Shown one piece after another: positions 1 through 10,245 of a stretch of 64,000 bases of DNA (its first letter is position 1; every line of letters starts with the position of its first letter). The translations under genes and the position numbers were made by a program. The stretch lies in NCBI GenBank assembly GCA_002077045.2, contig KZ111149.1, positions 344,019 to 408,018 of the forward strand, read 5' to 3'. The notes under the pieces are model-generated. The model was not told the DNA's origin. It worked only from the letters and a program-made list of their open reading frames with translations, and did no database searches. The stretch comes from Rachicladosporium sp. CCFEE 5018 (Eukaryota; Ascomycota; Dothideomycetes; Cladosporiales; Cladosporiaceae).

Positions 1-410
1 TGCAGCACTTCCTGTACTGCACTCTCGGTGTCTTCGCTTTTGGTTCCGATGTTGGGCTTGTCGGAGGGTGGGGTGAGCTTTGGCAGGCGCTCGTCGTCAG
101 TGGTCGTTGACGAGGCATGATCTGCGATTTTGTTGTTGTACATGTCGAAGTGCTGAGCCTCGTTCAGAAAAACGGCCTCGGAGTCAGGGCTGGCCCAAAT
201 GTCATGACGCAGAGCGAAGCACATGTTTGCTGAGATCTGTAGGCTCAAATAGGAAGAGGCGCTATCTCCAGGAAATGGATCGGATTGAGTATCCAAGTCG
301 AGAGTGTTGGTACGGGTAGAAGTGGAAGAAGTGGAGGAGGAAGAGGAAGAGCAGACTAGTTGTAGGTTCAGGTTTAGATAGGATGAGCACATGCAAGGAT
401 CTGCATGCAT
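1..410 (-). CDS. Hypothetical protein, 3'-truncated by the window edge
   Basis: The minus strand holds one uninterrupted reading frame from an ATG at 410 (a second in-frame ATG lies at 392) to the first base of the window, about 136 codons with no stop. The predicted N-terminus has a serine/threonine run encoded by the AG-rich tract at 320-355. It is followed by a mixed segment containing an ALRHDIW stretch and an acidic, proline- and threonine-rich tail. No domain is recognisable. It is read toward the left edge, away from the coiled-coil gene at 678. The length of open frame and the sensible composition support a real gene, but it could also be a chance open frame, since no homology can be named. 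Its C-terminus lies outside the window. Confidence 0.45.
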   Translation of the reverse strand, partial: MHADPCMCSSYLNLNLQLVCSSSSSSTSSTSTRTNTLDLDTQSDPFPGDSASSYLSLQISANMCFALRHDIWASPDSEAVFLNEAQHFDMYNNKIADHASSTTTDDERLPKLTPPSDKPNIGTKSEDTESAVQEVL

Positions 411-677
411 GTGACATGTGCGCAACTGAGCCGGGAGGTGCAAATGAAGCTCGTGGTGTGCACAAAGTATATGACAAGTGATGGTAGACGTGAGGGCACC
501 TACAAGATCACTGCTCTTCCATCGTGTACAGTAGTAAGCTGCACGCGCCGTCGACTCCTTCAACTGCCAATACGTCCTGATGTTTCCACTTCTACCGCAT
601 TCTCCTATGCCACATACCCAGCGTCCCGGTGCCTGCGCCCCAGGCCGCATCATTCGATACAAAGCAGCCCGCATACT

Positions 678-1570
678 CTAGTCGGACATCTTGACATCCG
701 CCAAATGCTTCTTGTAATCCTCAATCACTGCCGTTACGAGTCAGTCAAAGCCTCCCAACGTGTTGCTCAGTACTTACAATTCACATGCCCAGTCATCACC
801 TTCTCCCTCTCAGTCGCCTGGTCATCAGCTAGCTTCAGCTTCCCCTTGAGCCCCTCAACTTCAGCATCCAGTCTCTGGATTACCTGCCTTTGAGCCGCAT
901 CAGTCGCAGCAAACTCTCTGTTGCGAGTAAGTAGTTCCTGATTAGCGCCACGCTGGAGGATTGTCTCATGCTGAGTCGTCAGCTTCACAACCTCAGCCCG
1001 CAGCTCAGCAATCTTCGCCATCTGTAAGCCCACGAGCTCCGCACCTGACTCATACAGCCCACGCAGCTCGTCCTCGTCCATGTTCTTGATGCGCACGTTG
1101 AGGCGCGCATCCTTGGTCCTCGTGCGCTCCTGCTCAGCGCGAAGCGCCTCGAGCTCCTGCTTGAGCTGCTCGATCTCCGCTCCGGATGCGTGCTTGATGG
1201 TTTCGCGATCCTGCTTCAGCTGCAATAGTACCACTTTGTACTGACGTTGAGCAGCATCGTGTTGCTTCTTGAGCAGATTCACCTGAATCTTGGACATGCG
1301 CTTGGTGGTCTCCAGCTCCTGTTTCAGTTGCTGCGCATCGTTTGCGGACTGAGATTGTGCGGTCTCAAGATCCTGCGTGAGCTGCCCTATCGTGGCCTTA
1401 GCCTGGCGCTGCAGAGTCTCGAGGTGTTGAATGCGTGCGCCGTGGGATATACTAGTCTCGGGTCTGAGAGCTAGCGCGGGATGCGCACTGCGTCCGCCTC
1501 TTGTGCTACCACGCCCCCCTCTGGCCGATCCACGACCGGCCGCGGTCTGTACTCGAGGTCCAGTGGCCAT
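678..1570 (-). CDS. Coiled-coil protein with RG-rich N-terminus (tandem paralogue 1)
   Basis: Start chosen at 1570, where the product begins MATGPRVQ and runs into an arginine/glycine-rich stretch (three GGRG/RGGR blocks). From about residue 45 the protein is almost entirely heptad-like (QLKQELE, EIEQLKQELEALRAE), so it is predicted to be a long coiled coil. One intron at 728-777 (donor GTAAGT, acceptor GGCAG) removes a premature TGA and adds a last exon encoding about 17 residues ending KMSD, with the stop at 678-680. A central motif RIKNMDEDELRGLYESG is echoed in the next gene upstream (see 1867-2717), so the two look like tandem duplicates. Family and function are unknown. The RG repeats may bind RNA, which is inference only. 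Confidence 0.6.
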
Positions 1571-1866
1571 AGGCCTGTTGTTGTAATTGTACGAGAGGAC
1601 AAAGAATGTATCAAGCTTGATGGACCGGAAGAGAAAGGATTTACTAGGGGGCGAGAGTGTGAGATGGGAGGTGACTAAAGAAGCATCTTCACTTAATGTG
1701 ATCACCGTGCCGAGATATCTGTCCTGCTTTGATGTTGCCGTAGCACCCAACATAACAACTCGACGGTGTTTGAACGCAGGGTGGTGCTGCACTCCTACAC
1801 ATTCGGGGAAGGTACGAGCCACACAACGCTATACTTCCCTTCAGACCTTCGCCCGCGCTGTCACAT

Positions 1867-2717
1867 TCAAACTCGGTCATCCGCGGCAGCGCCGTCCTCG
1901 GACCCACGCTCAAAGTACTCCTCCACTGTGCACGATATTGTCAGTGTCAATGGCATGCAAGAGCAGCGCTCAGACTCACGCTCCGCGTCCAGCTGCGCTT
2001 GCTCTTCCAGTTCCGGCGTGATTCGCCCCACCTGGTGCAGTTGCGTCTCGAGGCGGTGGACTTCCACCAATAGCTCCTGGACCCGAGCCTGTGGGCGCTC
2101 GGCGCTGTTGCGTTGGAAGCTGCACTCTTCGTCGCGATCATCGTCGCGCTGGTCAAGTCGCTCACGCAGGTCGTTGGATGGTGACACGCTGTGCGACAAT
2201 CTCCCGCTGTAGTCTATTATGCTCAAGTCGTAAGCTGCTCAGATCCTCCACCTTCTGCAACATGCCTTTGTTTGCGTCCTTGTAGAGATCTAGAATGTGG
2301 TCGGGATCTATGTTGGCGATTCGCGCGCGCAGACGACCGATCTTATTATTCGCGGCGTCCAAGGCCGATCTGTCTTGCTGAGAGTAGTGCTGTAGACGTT
2401 CGATGAGATCTTGCTGATCCGCGCAGCGCGCCTCGGAGCGGCCGAGCGCGTTGCGAAGCTGGTTGCGGGTACGTTCGAGGGAGCGACCGTGAGCTATAGC
2501 AAGGTCTGAATGTGGAGATGAGAGGATAGAGAGTAGGGACAAGGTAATGAACTAAGAAACTAGATATAGCCGTCGTAGCACGGAGCTTGTGAGAGCGGAT
2601 TTGTCTCATGAGAGCTGATACTTACTGAAACCGTTGCGGCATCTCCAAAAGCAGCACCTTATTACCGTTCGTATTCCTTTGGTGCGCCTGAGACCTTCGT
2701 TGTGATTTCGTTGTCAT
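1867..2717 (-). CDS. Coiled-coil protein (tandem paralogue 2), gene model unresolved
   Basis: A coiled-coil reading frame on the minus strand. It shares the pattern RIxNxDxDxxxxLY with its neighbour at 678-1570 (here RIANIDPDHILDLYKDA), followed by a similar leucine heptad region. The last intron is clear: 1926-1979, donor GTGAGT, acceptor GCACAG. It leads to a final exon ending at 1867. Two upstream junctions are problematic. Reading continues across about 2150-2200 only with a weak 49-bp intron (2149-2197, donor GTCGCA) or a one-base frameshift. A good donor at 2625 and acceptor at 2506 do not keep frame with the candidate first exon starting at 2717. It may be a decaying duplicate, or the start may be missed. 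Function unknown. Confidence 0.4.
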
Positions 2718-2870
2718 AGTAAACCGCGAGACATGTACCGGCGCGAAAGGCTCGGGTCTACTGTCGTACCATGTTCGTAGAAAGTGATCGAGCAGTCCAC
2801 ATCCGGTCGCCAGAGGCTGCAAATCATCCATATTGTGCGCGTTGGTCGAGCCTCGAAGTGGATTGTATAT

Positions 2871-4640
2871 CTACAACTTCGCCTTCGGCTTCTGCTCCTC
2901 CTGCCACTTCACCTTCAACATCCGTCTCAAGATCTTCCCACTAGCGCTCTTCGGAATCTCATCAGTGAACTTGACTCCACCTCTCAACTTCTTATGGTTT
3001 GCCACCTTCGCCGCCAGCCAATCCACGATCTCTTTCTCCAGCTCCGGTGAACCAGTGCCCTTGCTGGGCACCACATACGCCAATGGTACCTCCGAAGCGA
3101 GATCCTCGCGGTAGATGCCAATGACTGCAACGTCTGCGATATTTGGGTTGGACGCTAAGAGACCTTCTAGCTCGGCTGGAGGCACTTGGAAGCCCTTGTA
3201 CTTGATGAGCTCCTTTACGCGATCGGTGATGTAGAAATTGCCGTTCTTGTCCTGGTAGCCGACATCGCCCGTCTTGAAGTAACCGTCTTCTGTCAGCGCG
3301 TTCTTGGTGCCTTCGGGATTGTTGAGGTAGCCTTTGAAGACATTCGGCCCCTTGATCCAGAGTTCGCCGACCTCGCCAGCGGGCAGCTCTTTCTCCTCTG
3401 GACTCATGTACTTGGCCATTTGATTAGGAAGAAGTGTGCCGACGGACCCGATAGTCTCGTTCCATTGCGACCAGGGTTGGGTATGCGTTGTGGGTGAGGT
3501 CTCGCTCAGACCGTAGCCTTGCTTGACCGGGAGCTGCTTGCGCTTGTGAACTGCATCGACGATCTCGCGGGTCAAAGGCGCAGCGCCAGAGTTCAGCATG
3601 CGAATGCTGCTAAGGTCGTACTTGTCCACAATCGGGTGTTTCGAGAGTAGTAGAGCGACGGGCGGCACGATGTATGCGAATGTGATCTTGTGCTCCTGGA
3701 CTAAGGAACACCATTGCTCGATGTCGAACTTTGGCATCACTACGCACTTGTAGCCACAGTACATACTCTGGTGGAGGATGACAGTCAAACCGTAGATGTG
3801 AAAGAAAGGTAGGAAAGCCAGAATGCTGTCACCCTCGGGCCGTCCTGGTGCAGGCTTCCAGCTCAGATCAGTCGCCTCACCAGCGGTGATCTGCAACGTA
3901 TTCGCTACGATGTTCCGGTGGCTGAGCATGACGCCCTTGGGGTGCCCTGTCGTGCCCGAGGAGTACACGAGGAATGCCAGGTCTTTATCGGAGTCGACCT
4001 TGGTTCTTCGATAGCGCGAAGTGCCAGCAACATTCCGAACGGACGAGAAGTGCTTGAACTTGGCAGTCTGATCTTTCTTGTCGCCAAGCAGGATTATTCG
4101 GTCCTCTGGGATGCCAGCCATGCTCGCTGCTTTCAATGCAATCTCGAGCTGGTCATACTGCGTGCATAGCGCCTTCGCACCACTGTCTTTGAGCTGGAAG
4201 GCAAGCTCATCGACGGTGTACCCTGGGTTCGCTGGAGAGATGATACCTCCGGCCCAAAGTGTTCCCCACATCACTACTGGTGTATCGATGCTGTTTGGCG
4301 TGTACAGCGCCAGTACATCCCCTTTCTCCCATTCCCACGCGCCTTTGAGTCCCTTACCGAAGTCTGAAGCGGCTTGCTTCACCTGGGCAACGGAGTATGA
4401 TCGGCCTGTTGCAGCGTCCACGAAGATAGCTGTGTCTCTGTCAGTGACTCGTCTGGCAAACAAGGGGACCTGCTAGCTATACCCTTGTCATCTGGATACT
4501 CGCGATCTTTGCGCTCGAACAAGAAGTCCCTGCGATTACGGTCAGTCTTGGCTACTCGTGTGGGCGACGTCTCAATCGGTAGCGTACCAGAGACCGATAT
4601 TGGGGATGTCGACATCCGCGTAGGGAGATCCGGTAGGCAT
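2871..4640 (-). CDS. 4-coumarate-CoA ligase-like / acyl-CoA synthetase (ANL superfamily), PTS1-like C-terminus
   Basis: Adenylate-forming enzyme predicted to convert a carboxylic acid plus ATP and CoA to the acyl-CoA. Three exons: 4588-4640, 4483-4529 and 2871-4435, giving about 554 residues, normal for the family. Visible motifs, in order: phosphate-binding loop YSSGTTGHPKG (near residue 190), GYGLSETSP, YFKTGDVG, the hinge region with KELIKYKGFQV, and the catalytic-lysine motif PKSASGKILRR near the C-terminus. The protein ends in AKL, which fits the peroxisomal targeting signal PTS1, so it probably acts in the peroxisome on fatty, aromatic or other carboxylic acids. The exact substrate cannot be read from sequence. 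The first splice junctions restore the family's N-terminal NIGLWDFLF segment, which supports the start at 4640. Confidence 0.88.
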
Positions 4641-4925
4641 ATTGAGGTATACTATAGTCAATGGACTTGGTAAACAACGCGATCCAGCAGTGCAGCACAC
4701 ATCACGAGAAAGACAGCCATTCCATCGACCTTCATGCACAGTGACAGTCGGCCGAGGTTGACTAGCACCGCGGCAAGCCTCCAGCACTTTGATGTCACTG
4801 CCCAAAGAGGAAGGTACGCCACGTGACCTAGAGTAAAGTCCGATTACCTCCGCTACCACTCACTCCATCAACAGATCTCATGTACGAAGGAGAAAGTGCT
4901 TATGCAGCACTGGACTGACTTCGAC

Positions 4926-5909
4926 ATGGCTGCCGTCGTCAACACAGCACCCATCCTCCGGCGATCAGTATGGTCTGCTCAGGCCCCGTTCCGCTGCTAC
5001 CAGCGGCGATGGGCACAAGTGCATGATGTCCGCTTCGTTGCCACACATCAGCGCTCGGATAGAGTGCTGGAGAAGTACAAGGAGAAGCTGGAGCGGAAGG
5101 CTCGAGAGGAGGGCAAGCAGAGCGTCGATGAGTTGAAGGCAGCGTACAAGGACAAGATTAGTGGTCTCCGTGAGCAAGCTATCGTGCCCGGCGCGCATGC
5201 TCCATTGTCGGCACAGCCGCCACCTACACCTGCTCAGACGACATCGAGTATACCTTACCAGGCACCTCCACCTCCGACACCTTTGGAAGAACGGAAACAG
5301 AGCACACCACAGACACCAAAGTCGAAAAGCCCGGTCAAGACTCTGGACAGCTTCATCGATGTTTCCAAGACCTCCGCCCTGCCAGCTAAGGAGATCGAGA
5401 CCATCTGGCGCCTCCGACACGTGACAGATCCGCATTCCCTCTGCGCAGTGATGCAGGCTCAGACGTTCCGCCGCATAGTCGCCACTGCGAAGCAACATCC
5501 TCAGTTCATTCTACCACTTCCTCGAGAAGGCCAAGGAGCTGAGATACATTTCCTTCAATGGACGTTCCCGTCTCCCACGACGGCAACAGTGCTCTTCACG
5601 CATCTCGCTGAATTCAAGCTGCGAGGAGAGTACGCCCAGCCACACACGACAGTGACGCATCATCTGGATCTCTCTGAGTCCAACAACTTAGTACTGTTAG
5701 AAGGTCGCGTGCAGGAGAACCGGGGCATGACTGTAGAAGAGGGACGATGGTTGTTGATGTGTCTGCAGAAGTTCTATGGATTTGAGGCACAGTCCCAAGT
5801 GGCGCAAGAGAGCAAGGAGAGGAGGAAGAAACTGATGCAACAGTTCAGTGGTGGGGATGAGGGTTTCAAAGTCGAGGAGCTGCTGGAGGAGGCGGAGAAG
5901 GTGCCATAG
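4926..5909 (+). CDS. ATP11: ATP11 family, mitochondrial F1-ATPase assembly chaperone
   Basis: Chaperone that binds the free beta subunit of F1-ATPase during assembly in the mitochondrial matrix. The single-exon frame gives 327 residues from the ATG at 4926. An in-frame ATG at 4896 exists, but the 4926 start gives a typical presequence (MAAVVNTAPILRRSVWSAQ, rich in R and A, no acidic residues). A basic helical segment with a KYKEKLERKAREEG stretch follows, then a proline-rich linker (residues about 95-135). The conserved ATP11 domain starts near SFIDVSKTSALPAKEIETIW and includes the LPLPREGQGAEIHFLQW block. The gene lies head-to-head with the CoA ligase (start 4640) across about 285 bp and converges with the hydrolase gene ending at 5990. 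Confidence 0.9.
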   Translation: MAAVVNTAPILRRSVWSAQAPFRCYQRRWAQVHDVRFVATHQRSDRVLEKYKEKLERKAREEGKQSVDELKAAYKDKISGLREQAIVPGAHAPLSAQPPPTPAQTTSSIPYQAPPPPTPLEERKQSTPQTPKSKSPVKTLDSFIDVSKTSALPAKEIETIWRLRHVTDPHSLCAVMQAQTFRRIVATAKQHPQFILPLPREGQGAEIHFLQWTFPSPTTATVLFTHLAEFKLRGEYAQPHTTVTHHLDLSESNNLVLLEGRVQENRGMTVEEGRWLLMCLQKFYGFEAQSQVAQESKERRKKLMQQFSGGDEGFKVEELLEEAEKVP

Positions 5910-5989
5910 ATTGCTGTACACTATACATCATGTGTAAGAGTACTGTTGTAAGGCGCTGACGCTCATCGTGATATGTCTGCCGTCCACGG

Positions 5990-6883
5990 CTATGCCCAAT
6001 CACTCATCTGAGCCATGCTTGCTTCGGAATCCCAGCTTATCGTACGCCTCCGCCTTTCCTCGTCCCTTACTTTGAGCCACAACGCAGCCATCGCCCCACT
6101 ACAATTCCGCACACCCTCTGAAGCCTTCTTCGGCGAGATACTCATGCCGTGATCCGCACCCTCAACAATTACCAGCCAACTCGGCGCCTTCATCCGGCCC
6201 CTGATCTCCTCGAGCTGGTCGAGCGGACACATCCCATCCTTCTCCCCGATCACGAATAACACGTTTACTCGCTCGGGCAGATCTAGCAAGATCTGGTCTC
6301 TCACATCCGTGCCCGCATTCCCACCAACAAGCGGATAATTCACAAGCACTACCGCCTCTGTGCCCTCGTTCTCCGCTGCGGCAATACAAGCAGCACGGGC
6401 TCCCATGCTTCGACCTCCGAGCGCCGCAGACCATTTCACCTGATCAATAACAGCCTGGCAAGCTTTGACGCGATTCGGCAAGTTCATGGTGCCTTGGTAC
6501 AGCAGTATCGGAGATGTGGTGGCGAAACCCTTCGCGAAGTCTTGGGTCGCTGGAGTAGAGATGCCGCCACCGGCTCCGTGGGTGAAGATGAGGGCAGGCG
6601 TAGTGTCGGCAAGGCCACCGTGGAGCTCACAGGGTACGGGCTTCTTCGCACTTGGAACCTCGAAGGTGTGTACGCTATTTGATGCAATACTCAGGGAGTT
6701 CGAGGTAGGCGCTGCAGCAGACGGCTTCTTCACCTCTTTGGCAGCTTTCGGGATTTCCTTCTTAGTGCGCTTCACTGCGAGCTCCTTCTTTGGTCGAGCA
6801 GCGGGACCATCTTTGACCTTCTTGCTGTTGTTTATGGACCCACCCTGCGTTTTGGCCGTTTGAGATCTGGTCGCTCGGGCCAT
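5990..6883 (-). CDS. KANL3/TEX30-like alpha/beta-hydrolase fold protein
   Basis: Single exon, 297 residues. The first 75 residues are lysine/alanine-rich and low complexity (ARATRSQTAKTQ, KKELAVKRTKKE), suggesting a nuclear or nucleic-acid-binding tail. The remainder is an alpha/beta-hydrolase-like domain of the KANL3/TEX30 family. It shows an oxyanion-type FTHGAGGG segment (about residue 100), the nucleophile elbow GGRSMGARAA (GxSxG), a core strand with LFVIGEKDGMCP carrying the predicted acid, and VEGADHGMS carrying the predicted histidine. The catalytic triad therefore looks complete, unlike some KANL3 relatives. The substrate is not known for this family. It lies divergently from the MARVEL-like gene across about 640 bp. 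Confidence 0.8.
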   Translation of the reverse strand: MARATRSQTAKTQGGSINNSKKVKDGPAARPKKELAVKRTKKEIPKAAKEVKKPSAAAPTSNSLSIASNSVHTFEVPSAKKPVPCELHGGLADTTPALIFTHGAGGGISTPATQDFAKGFATTSPILLYQGTMNLPNRVKACQAVIDQVKWSAALGGRSMGARAACIAAAENEGTEAVVLVNYPLVGGNAGTDVRDQILLDLPERVNVLFVIGEKDGMCPLDQLEEIRGRMKAPSWLVIVEGADHGMSISPKKASEGVRNCSGAMAALWLKVRDEERRRRTISWDSEASMAQMSDWA

Positions 6884-7522
6884 GATGCAGGCGGCAGATT
6901 GTGGTCGCCGAGCAGGAGAGAAGTTTGGATCAACTACTTACCTCGCTCCGTTCGTGTCTTCGTGCAATCAGCGACAACTCTGCATTCGACACTGATCATG
7001 AGCCCAGGACGCGCCTTGGCAGATGTGCCATTTCAACACGTGAAGTGTGAGAGACCAGGCACACCTACACTGTAGAGTCCACAATGCTGGCGCAAACCAG
7101 ATGCACCGCAGTATCTTGTCTAGCCTGCAGGTCCGTCAAATACTGCCATAAAATCTATGTATATACAGCACAAGGCTGTTCGTTTCATCTGTAGCCTCAA
7201 CTACGGTCGACCAAAGCGGACCCGTAAACTAAGCAGCAGCGGCTCGCGGGAGCACCCTGTGGCTTGCTCCTTCGCGCCTGCCACCCTAATGCCAGCCAGT
7301 AAGCGTGAGGCTCGTCAAGTAGGCGAAGCGCTTGGAAGTTTGGCTGCTCCCGAGGGGTTCACTGCGGCCGGCTTGGGAAGGGGCGAAGCACGAGAGTGCT
7401 CGTGCATTTACATTAGTATATACCTTAGATTTCGGTCAACGAGAGACTTGACAACACACTCTCAACTACATCGCAAGGACTTTCGCCCGTTTCCCAAATC
7501 ATACAGCGACGCGTCTCGAACA
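6884..7522. promoter_or_regulatory. Divergent intergenic region
   Basis: About 640 bp between two divergent genes. No supported gene. A TATA-like stretch (TATATACC, about 7420) lies about 100 bp upstream of the plus-strand start at 7523. The stretch after it is CA-rich with TC, as expected of a fungal 5' leader. Confidence 0.4.
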
Positions 7523-8249
7523 ATGCGCATCATGCAGCCTCAACAACAGATCTGGAGCAAGCGCGTCCTGGTGCCCTTCTGGATCGTGCAGTCCCTCGGC
7601 TTCGCCATCATCTTGATCGTTGCATGCTTTGGCTTCAGCGTGATCAAGGATATCGACTCCAACGACACGCTCACATCTGAGTACGATGGTCAGACTCTTG
7701 ACGAGGCCGAACGATTACTCAAGTTAGTCCCCTTCCCGCTGCACTGTTCATTGCCCGTACTGACACCAACATAGAATCGGCGCAGGCATCCTCCTTGGCC
7801 TTAGCGTTGTGTCCATCATCCTTAACATCACTGAGATCGTGCTCTATGCGCGGAAGCGATTGACGCCCACGATACACTTGAGCAGTGTCTGTGTGAAGAC
7901 TGTACTTTGGGTCTTCTACTTCATCTTGACCGCTATTGGCGCGGCGCGAGGAAGCGGCGTCGGCTTCATTTTGAGCATTGCACTTGTGTAAGTCACTCCT
8001 GCCACTGACTCCTCGCCGTTTCGTACGCTGACCACCTCCAACAGCGCGACTTGCTTAGGCCAGTTGATTTACGGATCCGTCATTGTGCACCGAAAGCGCA
8101 AGGGCAAGCTGAACGTGGCCACCGAGGAATACGGCATGGCTCCCACCGCCTATGGTGGCGCTCCGAAATGGGGCTCTGCTCCTGAGCAATCGTACTCAGC
8201 AGTGCCGTCGGCTTACGCGAATCAGCAGCCAGCTTTCGGAAGGGCGTAG
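7523..8249 (+). CDS. Four-transmembrane MARVEL-like membrane protein
   Basis: Three exons (7523-7722, 7775-7987, 8045-8249) give 205 residues. Each junction has a GT-AG pair and keeps frame. The product shows four hydrophobic segments: VPFWIVQSLGFAIILIVACF, IGAGILLGLSVVSIILNITE, VKTVLWVFYFILTAIGAA, and FILSIALVATCLGQLIYGSV. A short basic stop-transfer stretch (HRKRKGK) and a soluble tail rich in Y, A, P and G follow. Length, topology and the tyrosine/proline-rich cytosolic tail fit the fungal MARVEL-domain proteins of the plasma membrane, but the assignment rests on architecture, not on a diagnostic motif. The gene converges with the FMP32-like gene, with about 140 bp between stops. Confidence 0.75.
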
Positions 8250-8391
8250 TGCCGGTTCTATTGGAAAGCAGCGTTGGCAGACTGCGCCACTTGCTTATAC
8301 AGTCGTGCATTTGGCGAGGCGTCTGGCGTCTACCATAGATTCCACTTTATTCGGTTGAGATAGCGCATGAAATCCATCGCACTCGCTTCCC

Positions 8392-9177
8392 TCACATCAA
8401 CAGCCTCCACACACCCAATATGATAGCCGCGGTGCCAGTGCAGACACCCATGAGCCATTGCAAAGTCGTGAACTTCACAGCCTCCAGTCGCTCTCTTAGT
8501 GCCGCAGTCTCCTGCTCAATCCTCGTCTCCGTCTCCTTGATCTTCAGATCCTGACTGTTCGCTTCCTCCCGAATCCTTCCTTTCTCCAAGTTCAGGTCCA
8601 GCCTCACAGACGCCTGTGTCCTCTGCACCTCGTCTCTGAGCCGCGAGTTCAGCTTTGCCAGCTCATTCGTCAGACGCTCATGCGATCCTCGCGTAAGAGC
8701 TGATTCGGTGCTATCGGCGCTCAGGAGCTCAGATCGGAGCTTGGCAAAGTCGACTTTCTGAGTGTAAGTAGCTTTCTCCTGGTCCTCGCGTAGGACCATC
8801 GTACGAGTGAGGTTCTGGATCGATTCTTCGATCACGTCGGAGAGGACCTTCATCATTGCTACCGACTGCTCCTCGCTGAAGCCTTCCATCTGCAGGCGCT
8901 GGACGAATTTGAGTGTGTCGAAATGGTGGTCTCTACTCAGGCTTGCTGTTGTGGTGAACGGGCGAGCTGGCGCCTCTCGCATAGCACCTGCAGGTTTCCC
9001 ATTCTTGCGACTCTGCCATGCCAAAGAGTGGACCGTGGCAAAGGTAACGCCGCGTGATGTTTCCCGGCTGTATGGCGATTTGTTCCAGGTATGGCGAGCC
9101 AGTAGGGATCCTCGTGTATGTTGTGAGTGCGGCCGCACAGCCCGCACTGTAGTGCGCAGTGCTGTAGACATCGACAT
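8392..9177 (-). CDS. FMP32/MCUR1 (CCDC90, DUF1640) family mitochondrial protein
   Basis: Single exon, 261 residues. A basic N-terminus (RTTVRAVRPHSQHTRGS) looks like a mitochondrial presequence. The DUF1640 signature starts around HHFDTLKFVQRLQMEGFSEE and continues with AMMKVLSDVIEESI, the hallmark of yeast Fmp32 and the animal MCUR1/CCDC90 proteins. A long coiled coil follows, ending in a single C-terminal membrane segment (TLQWLMGVCTGTAAIILGVW). Family members sit in the mitochondrial inner membrane and have been linked to cytochrome oxidase assembly, proline metabolism and calcium uniporter regulation in different organisms. Which applies here is open. Confidence 0.87.
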   Translation of the reverse strand: MSMSTALRTTVRAVRPHSQHTRGSLLARHTWNKSPYSRETSRGVTFATVHSLAWQSRKNGKPAGAMREAPARPFTTTASLSRDHHFDTLKFVQRLQMEGFSEEQSVAMMKVLSDVIEESIQNLTRTMVLREDQEKATYTQKVDFAKLRSELLSADSTESALTRGSHERLTNELAKLNSRLRDEVQRTQASVRLDLNLEKGRIREEANSQDLKIKETETRIEQETAALRERLEAVKFTTLQWLMGVCTGTAAIILGVWRLLM

Positions 9178-9725
9178 TGCGCTATGATGTCCAAGGAACT
9201 TACATTCAAGTCGTCAAGCAATGGAAGCATTCTTGTTGGCACATGTTTCGGCGTCTAAGCGGGAGCAGCCGCGCCTGCCTTATCTCGTGGCGTGAAGTCG
9301 CCCTTGCTCTTTCCCTTTCCACATCGTCTCTTGTCCTGCTTTACACTAGACCTCCTCACAGCTTCGATGGAATGGTATACTCGTCCTGTCGTGGCTGCGA
9401 TGCCAGCCGCATGCGCAATCGCCTACGTGCAAGCTAGCCTTCTCGACAGTCCTCTGGAGCGCCTTGGCATTACGTTATGATGGACTCCGCACGAGTGCGG
9501 GCATGTGATCGCAAGAAAGTCTTGGTGATGACTTGGCGCGTTGGAGAAGAACCACGAGGTCGAACGGCTTCAGACGAGTGGAGGTCAAGTCATCTGAGGT
9601 ATTTCAATTCTAATTCTGCTGTTCACTATTCACGCAACTCAACACACCACTCTCGTGTTGTGCATAGGCTGCGCGACGGCCAGATTTTCTTGCGCAGACA
9701 AGAGCACACGCTCCAAGAGACAAAG
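9178..9725. other. Intergenic region, no gene seen
   Basis: About 550 bp. Short open frames overlap one another without coding character. The last 100 bp before 9726 are CA-rich, as in a fungal 5' leader. Confidence 0.4.
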
Positions 9726-10245
9726 ATGGCGGATAAGGCGAGAGCGACCGAGACAGCAGCGCGCAATGCTTCGCATGGACGCGGCGGAGCTGGCAACATC
9801 AACTCGAGGCCAGAGAACGTTGGGAGCAGCTCTGTCAACCTCGATACCCCCACTTTGAAGAGCAACAACTACACCACAGGGCGGGGAGGTGCGCAATGTT
9901 CCTGGGTTCTCACATCGCATAAACACGGTGCTAACGTAGCGGTCAGGTACCGGCAACATCGTGCCCAATGACAAGTCCAACCCTGCTGTGGCACGCGCGG
10001 CGCAAGATGTCGACACCCCAGCAGCACATGGCAAAGACCCAAAAGGTGTTCACCACTGGGGACGTGGCGGGGAGGGCAACATGATGCACGTCGGAGAGAA
10101 GCCGCGCACGAGCAGCAGAGGCGATGGTGAGCGACCCAGCCTCGTGGAGAAGGGCAAGAGCTTCCTTGGGATCGGGAAGAAGGAGGGTGAGGGGCGGAAG
10201 AGTGCTTCGCCTGAGGCCGCTGTAGCTGTGGAGAACTCAAGGTGA
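9726..10245 (+). CDS. Par32-like (DUF3602) protein with GRGG(A/T/E)GN repeats
   Basis: Two exons (9726-9888 and 9947-10245; 58-bp intron, donor GTGCGC, acceptor GGTCAG) give 153 residues. The splice joins TTGRGG to TGNIV, recreating the family repeat. The repeat occurs three times: GRGGAGNI near residue 20, GRGGTGNI at the splice junction, and GRGGEGNM near residue 95. This repeat is the mark of the fungal DUF3602 family, which includes yeast Par32, a TORC1- and nitrogen-responsive phosphoprotein that acts on ammonium transporters. The protein is small, hydrophilic and probably disordered, with a basic GKSFLGIGKKEGEG segment near the C-terminus. A signalling role in nitrogen control is inference from the yeast relative. 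Confidence 0.75.
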
